16,391 nucleotides of DNA from Desulfovibrionales bacterium GWA2_65_9 (GCA_001799475.1 MGTN01000144.1:1-16391), one strand, 5' to 3'. Counted from the stretch's first letter, positions 1 through 7,057 are shown. Numbers and translations: made by a program. The notes: generated by a model not told the origin, from the letters alone.

Positions 1-82
1 TGGGCGGGCCAAAAGCCCGCCAGGCCGGATTCTCAAACATCAGAACCAATCCGTTTACCCCAAAACCCTGCGGCGGGGAAAG

Positions 83-108
83 CTGTTTTTTTATCACATA
101 AAAAACAG
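83..108. repeat. AT-rich perfect inverted repeat downstream of the diguanylate cyclase gene
   Basis: Two 9-nt arms, CTGTTTTTT (83-91) and AAAAAACAG (100-108), are perfectly complementary across an 8-nt spacer. It lies 55 bases beyond the stop codon of the minus-strand cyclase gene. Runs of T occur on both strands, so it could act as a weak bidirectional terminator, but the stem has little GC and termination is inference. Confidence 0.4.
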
Positions 109-162
109 TATGTTGCGTGGCGCAGAAAGAGGGTTCGGCAGAAGGCTGAAGGGCAGCAGGCT

Positions 163-1893
163 CTAGCAGACTGTGCCCCCGGCCACCTCGACGCAGTTGC
201 GGCCGCTATTCTTGGCCCGGTACAGGGCCTGGTCCGCGCGCTCCACCAGCGCCTTCACGCTGTCGCCCTGGGTGAACTCGGCCACGCCGAAGCTGGAGGT
301 CACCTGCCCCACCAACGGGAAGTCCGTGGCGGTGAATTCCGAGCGCAGACGCTCGGCCAGGGCCGCCACCACCTGGAGCTCCGTCTCCGGGCAGACCAGC
401 AGGAACTCCTCGCCCCCAAAGCGCCCCACCACGTCGGTCTCGCGCGCGGTGCGCGTCAAGAGCCCGGCGATGGCGATGAGCACGTTGTCGCCGGCCTGGT
501 GCCCGAAGCGGTCATTGACCTCCTTGAAATAGTCGATGTCGAGCAGGATGACGGAGAAGGGCTTGCCGTAGCGCCGGGCGCGCAGCACCTCGGTCTGCAA
601 GGCCTCCTCCAGCCTGCGGCGATTGGCTAGGCCGGTCAGGCGGTCGGTGCGGGTCATGACCTCCAGGGCCTGGTTCTTTTCGTCCAGCTCGCGCACGGCC
701 TGTCCCAGCTTGTCGTTGGTGGCGGCCAGCTCCTCGGTGCGCAGGGCCACCTTGGACTCCAGGTTGGCCACCAGATCCTGCATACGCGCCACCATGCCCG
801 TGAAGGTGTCGGCCAGCACGCCAATCTCGTCCCCCGCCTGCACCTGGGGCCGGGCCTCCAGGGCGTCTGCGCGCAACTGCCCGGCGGCCTGGGTCAGGGC
901 CACGATCTTGCGGGTCACCGTGGCATGGATGAGGCCCGCCACCACCAGGGCGAAGCCCAGGCCGGCCAGGGCTGTGATGACAATGGTCACGGTGGCCACG
1001 CGGCTGACCCTGGTGATGCGCCCCCTGGCCCGGTCCACCTCAATGGCGGCCAGGGCCTTGAGGTCGCGGGAGATGGGGTCCACGGCCTGGGCCTGCAAGG
1101 CGAAGTCATTGAACAGGCCGCGAATCTTCACGTCGAGGTCCGGGATGCGCCCGGCCACGATGAGAAAGTCGCGCAGCAGCCTGCGGGCCTCTTCCCGGCG
1201 CGCAGGGGAAAACCCCGGCGCAGCGCCAAGGGCCTGCTCCAGCTTGAAGCCCGCGTTCAGGGCCGTCTGCATGTGCGGCCGCTGCCGGGTGATGAGGTAT
1301 GCGTGGGCGCTGCGGTCCATCTCCAGGAAGAGCAGATAGGCCTCCGTGGTGCCGCGCAGCGTGATGGCCAGGCTCTCACCCGATTGCTCCAGCTGGGCCA
1401 GCAGGCCGCTGTCCGGCGCGGCCAGAACGGTCACCTGGTCCACGATCTCGGCGAAGATCTCCTCAAAGCGCTGGGCCGAGGACAGGTACAGGGCGATGTC
1501 CTTGTTGCGTTCGCGCAGGCTCACGCTGACGTTCGAGGCCGCCACGAGCTGGCGCAGGTCATCGCTTAAGGCCACCACCCGGGCGATGACCGCCTTGGTG
1601 GGCAGGAAGTACTGCTCATGCGCCTTGGCAAAGCCGATCTCCGGATACTTGAGGAAGAAGTCGCGGTGCAGGCGCCGGGCCTTTTCCAGCTCACCGTCCA
1701 TCTCAAAGACCCGCTGGCGGATCTCCACGCTGGTCAGAATCTCGGACTCGGACTTCAGGACCACGCTCAGGGCGCCGTAGCCCACCAGCGCCTCCAGCGC
1801 CAGCAAAACGAGCAGCATGGAGAACGCGCAGCCGAACTTGAGGCTGATGCTCAGGCTGCGCCAGCGGCGCGAGATGGCGTCCAGACGGCTCAT
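163..1893 (-). CDS. Membrane diguanylate cyclase with extracytoplasmic sensor, HAMP and GGDEF domains
   Basis: This 576-residue protein should make c-di-GMP from two GTP at the inner membrane. A membrane helix lies near residues 17-40, followed by an extracytoplasmic region of about 255 residues with no recognised fold. A second helix spans about 298-322, then come a HAMP region (about 323-376), a predicted coiled coil to about 414, and a GGDEF domain from 415 to the end. The active-site GGEEF is at 493-497 with the substrate-site FKEVNDRFGH upstream. An inhibitory I-site RETD (484-487) sits five residues before it, so product feedback is likely. The reading frame stays open 33 codons further upstream, but the ATG at 1893 is chosen because it overlaps the preceding gene's stop as ATGA and places a normal N-terminus before the first helix. 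Coupling to the binding-protein gene suggests that protein delivers the signal. No EAL domain is present. The cyclase call is firm; the ligand is unknown. Confidence 0.93.
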   Translation of the reverse strand: MSRLDAISRRWRSLSISLKFGCAFSMLLVLLALEALVGYGALSVVLKSESEILTSVEIRQRVFEMDGELEKARRLHRDFFLKYPEIGFAKAHEQYFLPTKAVIARVVALSDDLRQLVAASNVSVSLRERNKDIALYLSSAQRFEEIFAEIVDQVTVLAAPDSGLLAQLEQSGESLAITLRGTTEAYLLFLEMDRSAHAYLITRQRPHMQTALNAGFKLEQALGAAPGFSPARREEARRLLRDFLIVAGRIPDLDVKIRGLFNDFALQAQAVDPISRDLKALAAIEVDRARGRITRVSRVATVTIVITALAGLGFALVVAGLIHATVTRKIVALTQAAGQLRADALEARPQVQAGDEIGVLADTFTGMVARMQDLVANLESKVALRTEELAATNDKLGQAVRELDEKNQALEVMTRTDRLTGLANRRRLEEALQTEVLRARRYGKPFSVILLDIDYFKEVNDRFGHQAGDNVLIAIAGLLTRTARETDVVGRFGGEEFLLVCPETELQVVAALAERLRSEFTATDFPLVGQVTSSFGVAEFTQGDSVKALVERADQALYRAKNSGRNCVEVAGGTVC

Positions 1894-3143
1894 CGTCCCG
1901 GCGCGTAGGTGAAGGCCACGTTGCCCTTGAGCCCCTCCACCCCGCCCGCAGGGTCCGTCAGCCTGAGGACGTCGAAGCTCTGGGCGGCGCAATCGCCGAA
2001 TTCGTTACAGGTGAGCCGACCAGACAGCCCGGCATGGTTTGCTGTGGCATACAGGGCGTCGCGCAGGGCCTGGCGGCCGATGTGCAGGCGACCGTCCTGG
2101 CCCTGCACCGCCGCCTTCTCCAGGGCCGCGAACAGGATATTGGCGGCGTCAAAGGCGCTGATGTAGTAGATGGTCGGCGCGGGCATGGAGTAGCGGGCCT
2201 TGTACTCGGCGGCCAGCTTCTCCAGCTCGGGCGACATCTTCGGCGGGGTTGGCCCCACGAAGTACATGCCGATGGCCGCGGCCTGCACGGCCTGGATGAA
2301 GCTGTCCTCGATGAGCGAGCCGTCGCTCATGAGCACGGCCTTGGCCAGGGCGGGCATCTTCCTGGCCTGGAGCAGCACGTGGTTGCCCTCGGGCTGGAAC
2401 AGCGGGAAGAACACCAGCTCGGCCTTGGAATTGACCACGGTGGTCAGCACCGGCTCCATGTTCGTGTCGTTCTTGTTCACCGTGGCGCCCAGCACGATCT
2501 GGCCGCCGAGCTTCTCGAACTCCTGGCGGAAGCCGTCGGTCAGGCCCCGGGTGTAGATGTCGCCGTCGTTGATGGTGGCGGCCTTGCGGATGCCCAATAT
2601 TTCATAGGCGAAGCGCGCGGCGGCCGGGCCGGAGGACTCCTCGTTGGGCGCGGTGCGCAGATAGCCTGCGGCCCACTTGGGCGCGCGCTTGCCGCCGATG
2701 GCGGTGAGGAACGGGGCGGAGTTGTTGCCGGAGATCATGGACAGCCCGGCCTTGCTCATGACCTCGGCCGCAGTGGCGGCGTCGCCGGAGCAGGTGGTGC
2801 CGAAGATGGCCAGCACCTTGGGATCGGCCACGACCTTCAGGGCCGCATTGGCGCCGCCCTCGGGGTTGCAGCCGGTGTCCTCGGTCAAAAGCTGCACCGT
2901 GTGGCCCAGGACCTTGTCGCCGCGCCGGGCCAGAGCGAGCTCCAGGCCCCGGATCTGCTCCTGGCCCAGGGTGGCCACCTTGCCGGTGAGGGCCTGGACC
3001 ACGCCAATCTTCAAGGGCTCATCCGGCCCGATGTCCACACAGCCGAGCTTGTCGGCGCAGGGCTCCGGCGCTGGCGCGCAGGCGCAGAGCAGGAGCGCGG
3101 CGAGGAACCCAGACAGCAGGACCGGGAGAGCGGCACGTTTCAT
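1890..3143 (-). CDS. Solute-binding lipoprotein, branched-chain amino acid ABC family (Peripla_BP_6)
   Basis: A 417-residue periplasmic binding protein of the LivJ-like family. It starts with a lipoprotein signal: positive MKR, a hydrophobic stretch, then LLLCAC, so the lipidated cysteine is C20 or C22 (neither gives a perfect lipobox). The family N-terminal pattern is clear in KIGVVQALTGKVATLGQEQ (45-63), followed by GLELAL. Cysteine pairs at 29/35, 92/118 and 379/385 could form disulfides. The start at 3143 is preferred over ATGs further upstream because GGAGG lies seven bases before it and the signal peptide begins there. The stop overlaps the diguanylate cyclase start by four bases. No permease or ATPase gene is beside it, so it may serve as a sensor partner rather than a transport component. 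Ligand class (amino acid, amide or small carboxylate) cannot be told from sequence alone. Confidence 0.92.
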   Translation of the reverse strand: MKRAALPVLLSGFLAALLLCACAPAPEPCADKLGCVDIGPDEPLKIGVVQALTGKVATLGQEQIRGLELALARRGDKVLGHTVQLLTEDTGCNPEGGANAALKVVADPKVLAIFGTTCSGDAATAAEVMSKAGLSMISGNNSAPFLTAIGGKRAPKWAAGYLRTAPNEESSGPAAARFAYEILGIRKAATINDGDIYTRGLTDGFRQEFEKLGGQIVLGATVNKNDTNMEPVLTTVVNSKAELVFFPLFQPEGNHVLLQARKMPALAKAVLMSDGSLIEDSFIQAVQAAAIGMYFVGPTPPKMSPELEKLAAEYKARYSMPAPTIYYISAFDAANILFAALEKAAVQGQDGRLHIGRQALRDALYATANHAGLSGRLTCNEFGDCAAQSFDVLRLTDPAGGVEGLKGNVAFTYAPGR

Positions 3144-3159
3144 GGCTAGACCTCCAATT

Positions 3160-3192
3160 GGTTTAGAGGTATAGACACTACCTTGGGAAACC
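3160..3192 (-). promoter_or_regulatory. Imperfect inverted repeat in the leader of the binding-protein gene
   Basis: Just upstream of the GGAGG ribosome site, arms GGTTT/AAACC at the outside and GGTA/TACC inside could form an interrupted stem. It might be a leader hairpin or operator. The arms are short and asymmetrically spaced, so this is weak. I see no convincing -35/-10 pair in 3193-3279. Confidence 0.2.
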
Positions 3193-3279
3193 CACCGCGT
3201 AAAGCCCTTCTCCAGCAATTTTCGACAAAACGTCCAAGTGGTAGAAATAATTGATAGCAAATCTTCACCGTCTTTCAAC

Positions 3280-3310
3280 AAAAAGGCCGCAACCCTTTCG
3301 GATTGCGGCC
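3280..3310 (-). terminator. Intrinsic terminator after tRNA-Leu
   Basis: Read on the minus strand, an 11-pair stem (GGCCGCAATCC against GGGTTGCGGCC, with one T-G pair) closes a GAAA tetraloop and is followed by five T. It starts ten bases past the tRNA 3' end. It should isolate the tRNA transcript from the binding-protein gene downstream. Confidence 0.88.
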
Positions 3311-3319
3311 CTGTACTTT

Positions 3320-3406
3320 TGGTGCCGAAGGGGAGACTCGAACTCCCATGGCCTTGCGACCACTAGACCCTGAACCTAGCGTGTCTACCAATTCCACCAC
3401 TTCGGC
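3320..3406 (-). tRNA. tRNA-Leu (anticodon CAG)
   Basis: The minus strand reads GCCGAAG at the 5' end and CTTCGGC plus A and an encoded CCA at the 3' end, giving a seven-pair acceptor stem. The D-arm region GTGGAATTGGTAGAC is typical of bacterial leucine tRNAs. The anticodon stem CTAGG/TCTAG encloses TTCAGGG, so the anticodon is CAG and decodes CUG. A long variable arm (GTGGTCGCAAGGCCAT region) marks class II, and the T arm GGGAG-TTCGAGT-CTCCC is intact. CUG is very heavily used in this GC-rich genome. Confidence 0.97.
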
Positions 3407-3419
3407 GTTGCGAAGGAAG

Positions 3420-3448
3420 CAATTAGCTGCATCGGGGGTGCTTGGCAA
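3420..3448 (-). promoter_or_regulatory. Candidate sigma-70-like promoter of tRNA-Leu
   Basis: On the minus strand TTGCCA (3448 down to 3443) matches the -35 consensus at five of six bases. It is followed after 17 bases by TAATTG (3425 down to 3420), a poor -10. The position would start transcription a few bases before the mature tRNA 5' end. Spacing and placement support it; the -10 does not. Confidence 0.3.
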
Positions 3449-3453
3449 GAACT

Positions 3454-3472
3454 TTTTGCCGTGCGGGCAAAA
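3454..3472. repeat. Short inverted repeat between citrate synthase and tRNA-Leu
   Basis: TTTTGCC (3454-3460) and GGCAAAA (3466-3472) flank a five-base loop, 34 bases beyond the citrate synthase stop. It could be a weak terminator for citrate synthase, read on the minus strand, but the following T tract is poor. Confidence 0.35.
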
Positions 3473-3505
3473 TTTCCTGTTGCGCGACCGTGCGCCAGCG
3501 CCGCC

Positions 3506-4783
3506 CTACCTTTCGTCGATGGGCACGAAGTCGCGCAGGACCTGGCCCGTGTACACCTGCCGGGGCCGGTGGATCTTGGTCGTCTCCTGGTGCTCCTCGT
3601 ACCAGTGGGCGATCCAGCCGGGCATGCGCCCGATGGCGAACATCACCGGGAACATCTGCACCGGGATGTTCAGCGCGCGCAGGATGATGCCCGAATAGAA
3701 GTCCACGTTGGGGTACAGCTTGCGCTCCACAAAGTACGGATCAGCCAGGGCCAGCTGCTCCAGCTCCATGGCAATGTCCATGAGCGCATCCAGCTTGCCC
3801 AGCTTGAGCAGCAGGTCGTGGGCCGCGTTCTTCAGAATCTTGGCGCGCGGATCGAAGTTCTTGTAGATGCGGTGGCCGAAGCCCATGAGCCGGAACTTCT
3901 TCTGCTTGACCATCTCCAGCACCTCGCGCGGGGTGCTGTCGCCATCGCGGATGTGCTCGAGCATTTCGACCACGCCCGCATTGGCGCCGCCGTGCAGCCG
4001 CCCCCAGAGCGCGCAGATGCCGGCCGAGACCGAGGCGAAGAGATTGGCCTGGGTCGAGCCGACCATGCGCACGGTCGAACAGGAGCAGTTCTGCTCGTGG
4101 TCCGCGTGCAGGGTCAAAAACAGGCTCAGGGCGCGCACGGCCTCGGGCGAGGGATCGTGGTGCTTGTTCGGGATGGAGTACATCATGTGCAGGAAGTTGC
4201 GGCAGTAGCTCAGGTCCGGGTTGGGGTACATGAACGGCAGGCCGCAGCTCTTGCGGTAGCTGAAGGCGGCGATGGTGCGCACCTTGCTGATGATCTTCGA
4301 GGCCGCCAGATAGAACTCGCCCCGGCTCTCGATCTCCAGCAAATCCGGGTGGTAGCAGCCCAGCGAATTGATCACCGCCGAGAGCATGGCCATGGGGTGC
4401 CCGTTGGGCGGAAAGCCTTCGAAATGGTGCCGCATGTCCTCGTGCAGCAGCTCCTCGGCGCACAACCCGGCCGAGAAGCGCGAGAGCTGCTCGCGGGTGG
4501 GCAGCTGGCCGAAGATGAGCAGCCAGGCCGTTTCCGTGAAGGCGCCGCGCTCGGCTATCTGCTCGATGGGGTAGCCGCGATAGCGCAGGATGCCCTTCTC
4601 GCCGTCCACGAAGGTGATGGCGCTCTTGCACGGACCGGTGTTCACGTAGCCGGGGTCATAGGTGATGAACCCGGTGTCGGCGCGCAGGCGCGTGATGTCC
4701 AGGGCGCGGTCGCCCAGGGTGCCCTCGACGATGGGCAGCTCAAAGGTCTTGCCGTCGATGATCAGTTGCGCGGTCTTGGTCAT
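3506..4783 (-). CDS. gltA: Type II (Si-type) citrate synthase
   Basis: This 425-residue enzyme condenses acetyl-CoA and oxaloacetate to citrate in the cytoplasm. It has the N-terminal beta-rich segment of the hexameric GltA class (about 1-60) and the catalytic triad in standard spacing: H264 in RLHGGAN, H304 in GFGHRIYK, and D361 in NVDFYSG. These match E. coli H264, H305 and D362. Length equals that of E. coli GltA. The segment where E. coli carries its NADH-linked cysteine (from memory, STPCE) reads SIPNK here, so allosteric control may differ. The reading frame is open for 62 codons further upstream, but the ATG at 4783 begins a normal GltA N-terminus (MTKTAQLIIDGK). Its ribosome site is weak (GAAGCGAG). 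It stands alone between tRNA-Leu and a divergent Fe-S gene. In a Desulfovibrio-like host it probably supplies 2-oxoglutarate for biosynthesis. Confidence 0.96.
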   Translation of the reverse strand: MTKTAQLIIDGKTFELPIVEGTLGDRALDITRLRADTGFITYDPGYVNTGPCKSAITFVDGEKGILRYRGYPIEQIAERGAFTETAWLLIFGQLPTREQLSRFSAGLCAEELLHEDMRHHFEGFPPNGHPMAMLSAVINSLGCYHPDLLEIESRGEFYLAASKIISKVRTIAAFSYRKSCGLPFMYPNPDLSYCRNFLHMMYSIPNKHHDPSPEAVRALSLFLTLHADHEQNCSCSTVRMVGSTQANLFASVSAGICALWGRLHGGANAGVVEMLEHIRDGDSTPREVLEMVKQKKFRLMGFGHRIYKNFDPRAKILKNAAHDLLLKLGKLDALMDIAMELEQLALADPYFVERKLYPNVDFYSGIILRALNIPVQMFPVMFAIGRMPGWIAHWYEEHQETTKIHRPRQVYTGQVLRDFVPIDER

Positions 4784-4833
4784 TGTCTGTACACTCGCTT
4801 CAGTATGCTCTGGCAGGGCGCCGACGATTCTTC

Positions 4834-4915
4834 GCGCCCCCCTCCGGGTCAAACCCAAAAACTCAATGGGCTGCGTACCCGTATTCGTGGCGATTGTCCA
4901 GCGCACCCCTCCGGG
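4834..4915. repeat. Two direct 15-nt repeats upstream of citrate synthase
   Basis: GCGCCCCCCTCCGGG (4834-4848) and GCGCACCCCTCCGGG (4901-4915) differ at one base and lie 67 bases apart in the citrate synthase upstream region. They might be operator half-sites or chance GC-rich similarity. Confidence 0.3.
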
Positions 4916-4919
4916 GCTA

Positions 4920-4935
4920 TTGACAAATATGTCAC
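4920..4935. promoter_or_regulatory. Palindromic candidate operator in the gltA / Fe-S protein divergent region
   Basis: TTGACAAATATGTCAC contains the perfect palindrome arms TGACA and TGTCA around AATA. The layout (TTGAC, six bases, GTCA) resembles a Crp/Fnr-family site. It is 137 bases before the gltA start and 112 before the Fe-S gene start, so it could serve either. TTGACA could also be a -35 on the plus strand, but no -10 follows at 16-18 bases. Confidence 0.35.
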
Positions 4936-5046
4936 GATAGTGCCAGACACAGCCCCGCCGCAGAAACATACCCCCCAGGGGTTGCGCTCGCCAAAAAACG
5001 GCTTATCATTGGTTAGCGCCATGCGTCATACCGAACCGGAGCACCT

Positions 5047-6138
5047 GTGAAGAACAAAGCACCATCCACGCCCGACCTCTCGCGCAGACGCTTTCTGGCC
5101 ACCCTTGGCCTGGGCGGCCTGGGCCTCATGCTGCCGCAAAGCGCCTCCGCCGCCGCAGCACCCGGCGCCACAGCCGCCGACGCCGAGGAGCTGGCGACCC
5201 TGCACGACCTCAGCAAATGCGTGGGCTGCGGGGCCTGCGTCTCGGCCTGCCGCGAGGCCAATGCCCACAAATTCCCCGAGCCCTTGCGGCCCTTCCCGGC
5301 CATGTACCCGGCGACCGTGAAGGCCGAGGACTGGTCCACCAAGCGCCAGGTCAGCGACCGCCTCACACCCTACAACTGGCTGTACATCCAGTCCGCGCGC
5401 GGCCAGTTCCAGGGCCAGCGCTTCGAGATCCACATCCCCCGGCGCTGCATGCACTGCCAGAACCCGCCCTGCGCCAACCTCTGCCCCTGGGGCGCGGCCG
5501 CGCGGGACAAGAACGGCGTGGTGCGCATCGACGACCAGATCTGCCTGGGCGGGGCCAAGTGCAAGACCGTGTGCCCGTGGGCCATCCCCATGCGCCAGAC
5601 CGGAGTCGGCCTGTACCTGAAGCTCCTGCCCAGATACGGCGGCAACGGCGTCATGTACAAGTGCGACCGCTGCTTCGACCGCTTGGACAAGGGCCAGAAA
5701 CCGGCCTGCGTCGAAGCCTGCCCCTTTGCCGTGCAGGAGATCGGGCCGCGCTCGGAGATGGTGGCCAAGGCCCACGCCCTGGCCCGCAACATGGACGGCT
5801 ACATTTACGGCGAGACCGAAAACGGCGGCACCAACTCGCTCTATGTCTCGCCCGTGCCCTTCGACATCCTGGACGCCGCCGTGACCACCGGGCCGGGCAA
5901 GCCGGACCTGGCCAAGGCCCCGGACATGATGGCCGACGAGACCCGCATGGCCTACGCCGCGCTCTTCGCGCCCGTGGCCGGCATCGTGGCCGGGGCGCTG
6001 CGCCTGGGCTCGCGCCTGGCCGGCGGCAAGGAAGGCGGTGATAGGAACGGCGGCGCTAAGGACGGCGGCGGCAAGGACGCCAAGCCCTCCGCCCCGCCAG
6101 CCCCAGACGCCCCAACCAACAAGGAGCCGTGGTCATGA
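5047..6138 (+). CDS. Tat-exported ferredoxin-type subunit with four Fe-S cluster motifs (HybA/FdnH/NarH-like)
   Basis: A 363-residue electron-transfer protein. The GTG start at 5047 follows GGAG by five bases and opens directly into a twin-arginine signal (SRRRFL, 12-17) with an AxA-type cleavage site near 33-37. Four cysteine motifs follow the order of oxidoreductase beta subunits: C58/61/64/68, C134/137/142/146, C166/-/172/176, and C206/209/221/225. In the third motif the second cysteine is G169; the aligned position in NarH is Trp and its cluster is [3Fe-4S], so a three-iron cluster is plausible here. A hydrophobic segment at about 302-320 could anchor the C-terminus. The last 37 residues are a Gly/Lys/Pro-rich tail of low complexity. 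The gene overlaps the next by four bases. It probably passes electrons between a periplasmic donor and the membrane partner, but no catalytic subunit is adjacent. Confidence 0.9.
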   Translation: MKNKAPSTPDLSRRRFLATLGLGGLGLMLPQSASAAAAPGATAADAEELATLHDLSKCVGCGACVSACREANAHKFPEPLRPFPAMYPATVKAEDWSTKRQVSDRLTPYNWLYIQSARGQFQGQRFEIHIPRRCMHCQNPPCANLCPWGAAARDKNGVVRIDDQICLGGAKCKTVCPWAIPMRQTGVGLYLKLLPRYGGNGVMYKCDRCFDRLDKGQKPACVEACPFAVQEIGPRSEMVAKAHALARNMDGYIYGETENGGTNSLYVSPVPFDILDAAVTTGPGKPDLAKAPDMMADETRMAYAALFAPVAGIVAGALRLGSRLAGGKEGGDRNGGAKDGGGKDAKPSAPPAPDAPTNKEPWS

Positions 6139-6590
6139 GCCAGCCCATCTCGCGCCGCATGGCCTGGGCCTATGTGCTGACAGTGACCCTGCTGGCCGTC
6201 ACCGGCACCATGCAGATGCCCATCGCCAGCCGCTACCGCATCACAGCCGTGCCCGGCCTGGCCTGGCTGGGCGATTTCTGGCTCACGCACAAGCTGCACT
6301 ACCTCGGGGCCACCCTGCTCCTGACCCTGGCCAGCTACCTCGCCACCCGCTGGGTGCTCGAATGGCGGCGGAACTACGCCCTGACCGCCTTCGGACTGGC
6401 GCGCTGCGGGCTTCTGGCAGCGCTCATCGCAACCGGGGCCGCGCGGGTGCTGAAAAACCTGCCGAACGTCTCCTTCGCGCCCGAACCGACCATGCTCCTG
6501 GACTGGACGCACCTGGGCCTGGCCGTGCTGCTGGGCCTGCTGGCCCTGGCGCGCCTGGCTGCCAAGGCCGCTTACGTCCGGCCACGCTGA
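6135..6590 (+). CDS. Small four-helix membrane protein, candidate b-type cytochrome or quinone-linked anchor
   Basis: The 151-residue product has four likely membrane helices at about 9-29, 57-76, 84-104 and 122-146. Histidines H54 and H57 (HKLHYLG) and H127 (DWTHLG) lie at helix edges where haem ligands would be expected, so a b-type cytochrome is possible but unproven. The ATG at 6135 overlaps the previous stop as ATGA and has AAGGAG eight bases upstream. A GTG at 6129 is in frame but only two bases from that site. Coupling to the Tat-exported ferredoxin subunit suggests a two-protein membrane complex moving electrons to or from quinones. It is much shorter than HybB or NrfD anchors. A perfect-stem terminator follows. 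Confidence 0.75.
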   Translation: MSQPISRRMAWAYVLTVTLLAVTGTMQMPIASRYRITAVPGLAWLGDFWLTHKLHYLGATLLLTLASYLATRWVLEWRRNYALTAFGLARCGLLAALIATGAARVLKNLPNVSFAPEPTMLLDWTHLGLAVLLGLLALARLAAKAAYVRPR

Positions 6591-6612
6591 CCGCCGCCAG
6601 GACTAGAACGCC

Positions 6613-6653
6613 AAAGGGGCCATGCCGGAATGTCGCGTCATGGCCCCTTTTTT
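6613..6653 (+). terminator. Intrinsic terminator after the ferredoxin / membrane-protein unit
   Basis: GGGGCCATG and CATGGCCCC form a nine-pair stem, extended by AAA/TTT, with a 14-base loop and six T at the end. It begins 23 bases after the stop codon. Confidence 0.88.
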
Positions 6654-6687
6654 GGGGCGGCTGTGCGGGGCGTGGCCCTAAGTCATT

Positions 6688-6722
6688 TTGTATATATAAA
6701 AGCAGAGAGCATGAATATACAA
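6688..6722. repeat. AT-rich inverted repeat at the edge of the low-GC patch
   Basis: TTGTATA (6688-6694) and TATACAA (6716-6722) face each other across 21 bases. It sits 33 bases beyond the stop of the minus-strand membrane-protein gene. It could be a weak transcript end or a remnant boundary. No T tract of terminator quality follows. Confidence 0.25.
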
Positions 6723-6754
6723 TGACTGATGTAGCAATGTTGTTTGCCGTTTTG

Positions 6755-7057
6755 TTATTCTGGAGATATCTTCACGTAAGAGAGAAATGTTATTGCGATG
6801 GCGATCACGAACATGACGCACATGCCGAGCGCCCAATTTTTAAGCATATACCAGCCGTTTTTTATCCCTGGCTTTATCGCGTCGATTAACCGGCGGTGGT
6901 TTTCTTGCTCCGAGGCAACCCCAAATACAAAAAACCACCCAAGGAGAAACATCCCGGCAAAGATAAACGCCGCCCATTTATCATCTATCGGGAGAACCAC
7001 GAGATGCAATGCCAAAGCAGCTATCCCGATATAGCCGAATACAACGACTATGAACAT
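6755..7057 (-). CDS. Small three-helix membrane protein of unknown function
   Basis: The 100-residue product has hydrophobic segments at about 3-22, 28-47 and 71-94, with a charged stretch between the second and third (SEQENHRRLIDAIK). I do not recognise a family. It starts 23 bases after the hypC stop on the same strand, so it may be read from the hydrogenase transcript. The upstream GGTGAAG is a mediocre ribosome site. Base composition is far below its neighbours (about 46% GC by hand count over 6721-7080), which suggests later acquisition. A 55-codon frame on the opposite strand overlaps it; this one is preferred for its length and balanced helix pattern. Confidence 0.6.
   Translation of the reverse strand: MFIVVVFGYIGIAALALHLVVLPIDDKWAAFIFAGMFLLGWFFVFGVASEQENHRRLIDAIKPGIKNGWYMLKNWALGMCVMFVIAIAITFLSYVKISPE

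Noticed and set aside
3..21. GC-rich hairpin GGCGGGC/GCCCGCC at the left edge as a terminator
   Set aside because: No T tract follows within the window on the plus strand, and the minus-strand side runs off the edge, so direction and role cannot be judged.
3461..5050. 529-codon open frame on the plus strand
   Set aside because: It is antisense to citrate synthase with biased Gly/Arg/His/Leu composition and no motif.
6722..6889. 55-codon plus-strand frame with a hydrophobic start and a His/Asp-rich middle (DGDHEHDAHAE)
   Set aside because: It overlaps the 100-residue minus-strand membrane protein, lacks a good ribosome site and has no recognisable family. The opposite frame is longer and better formed, though the choice is not certain.
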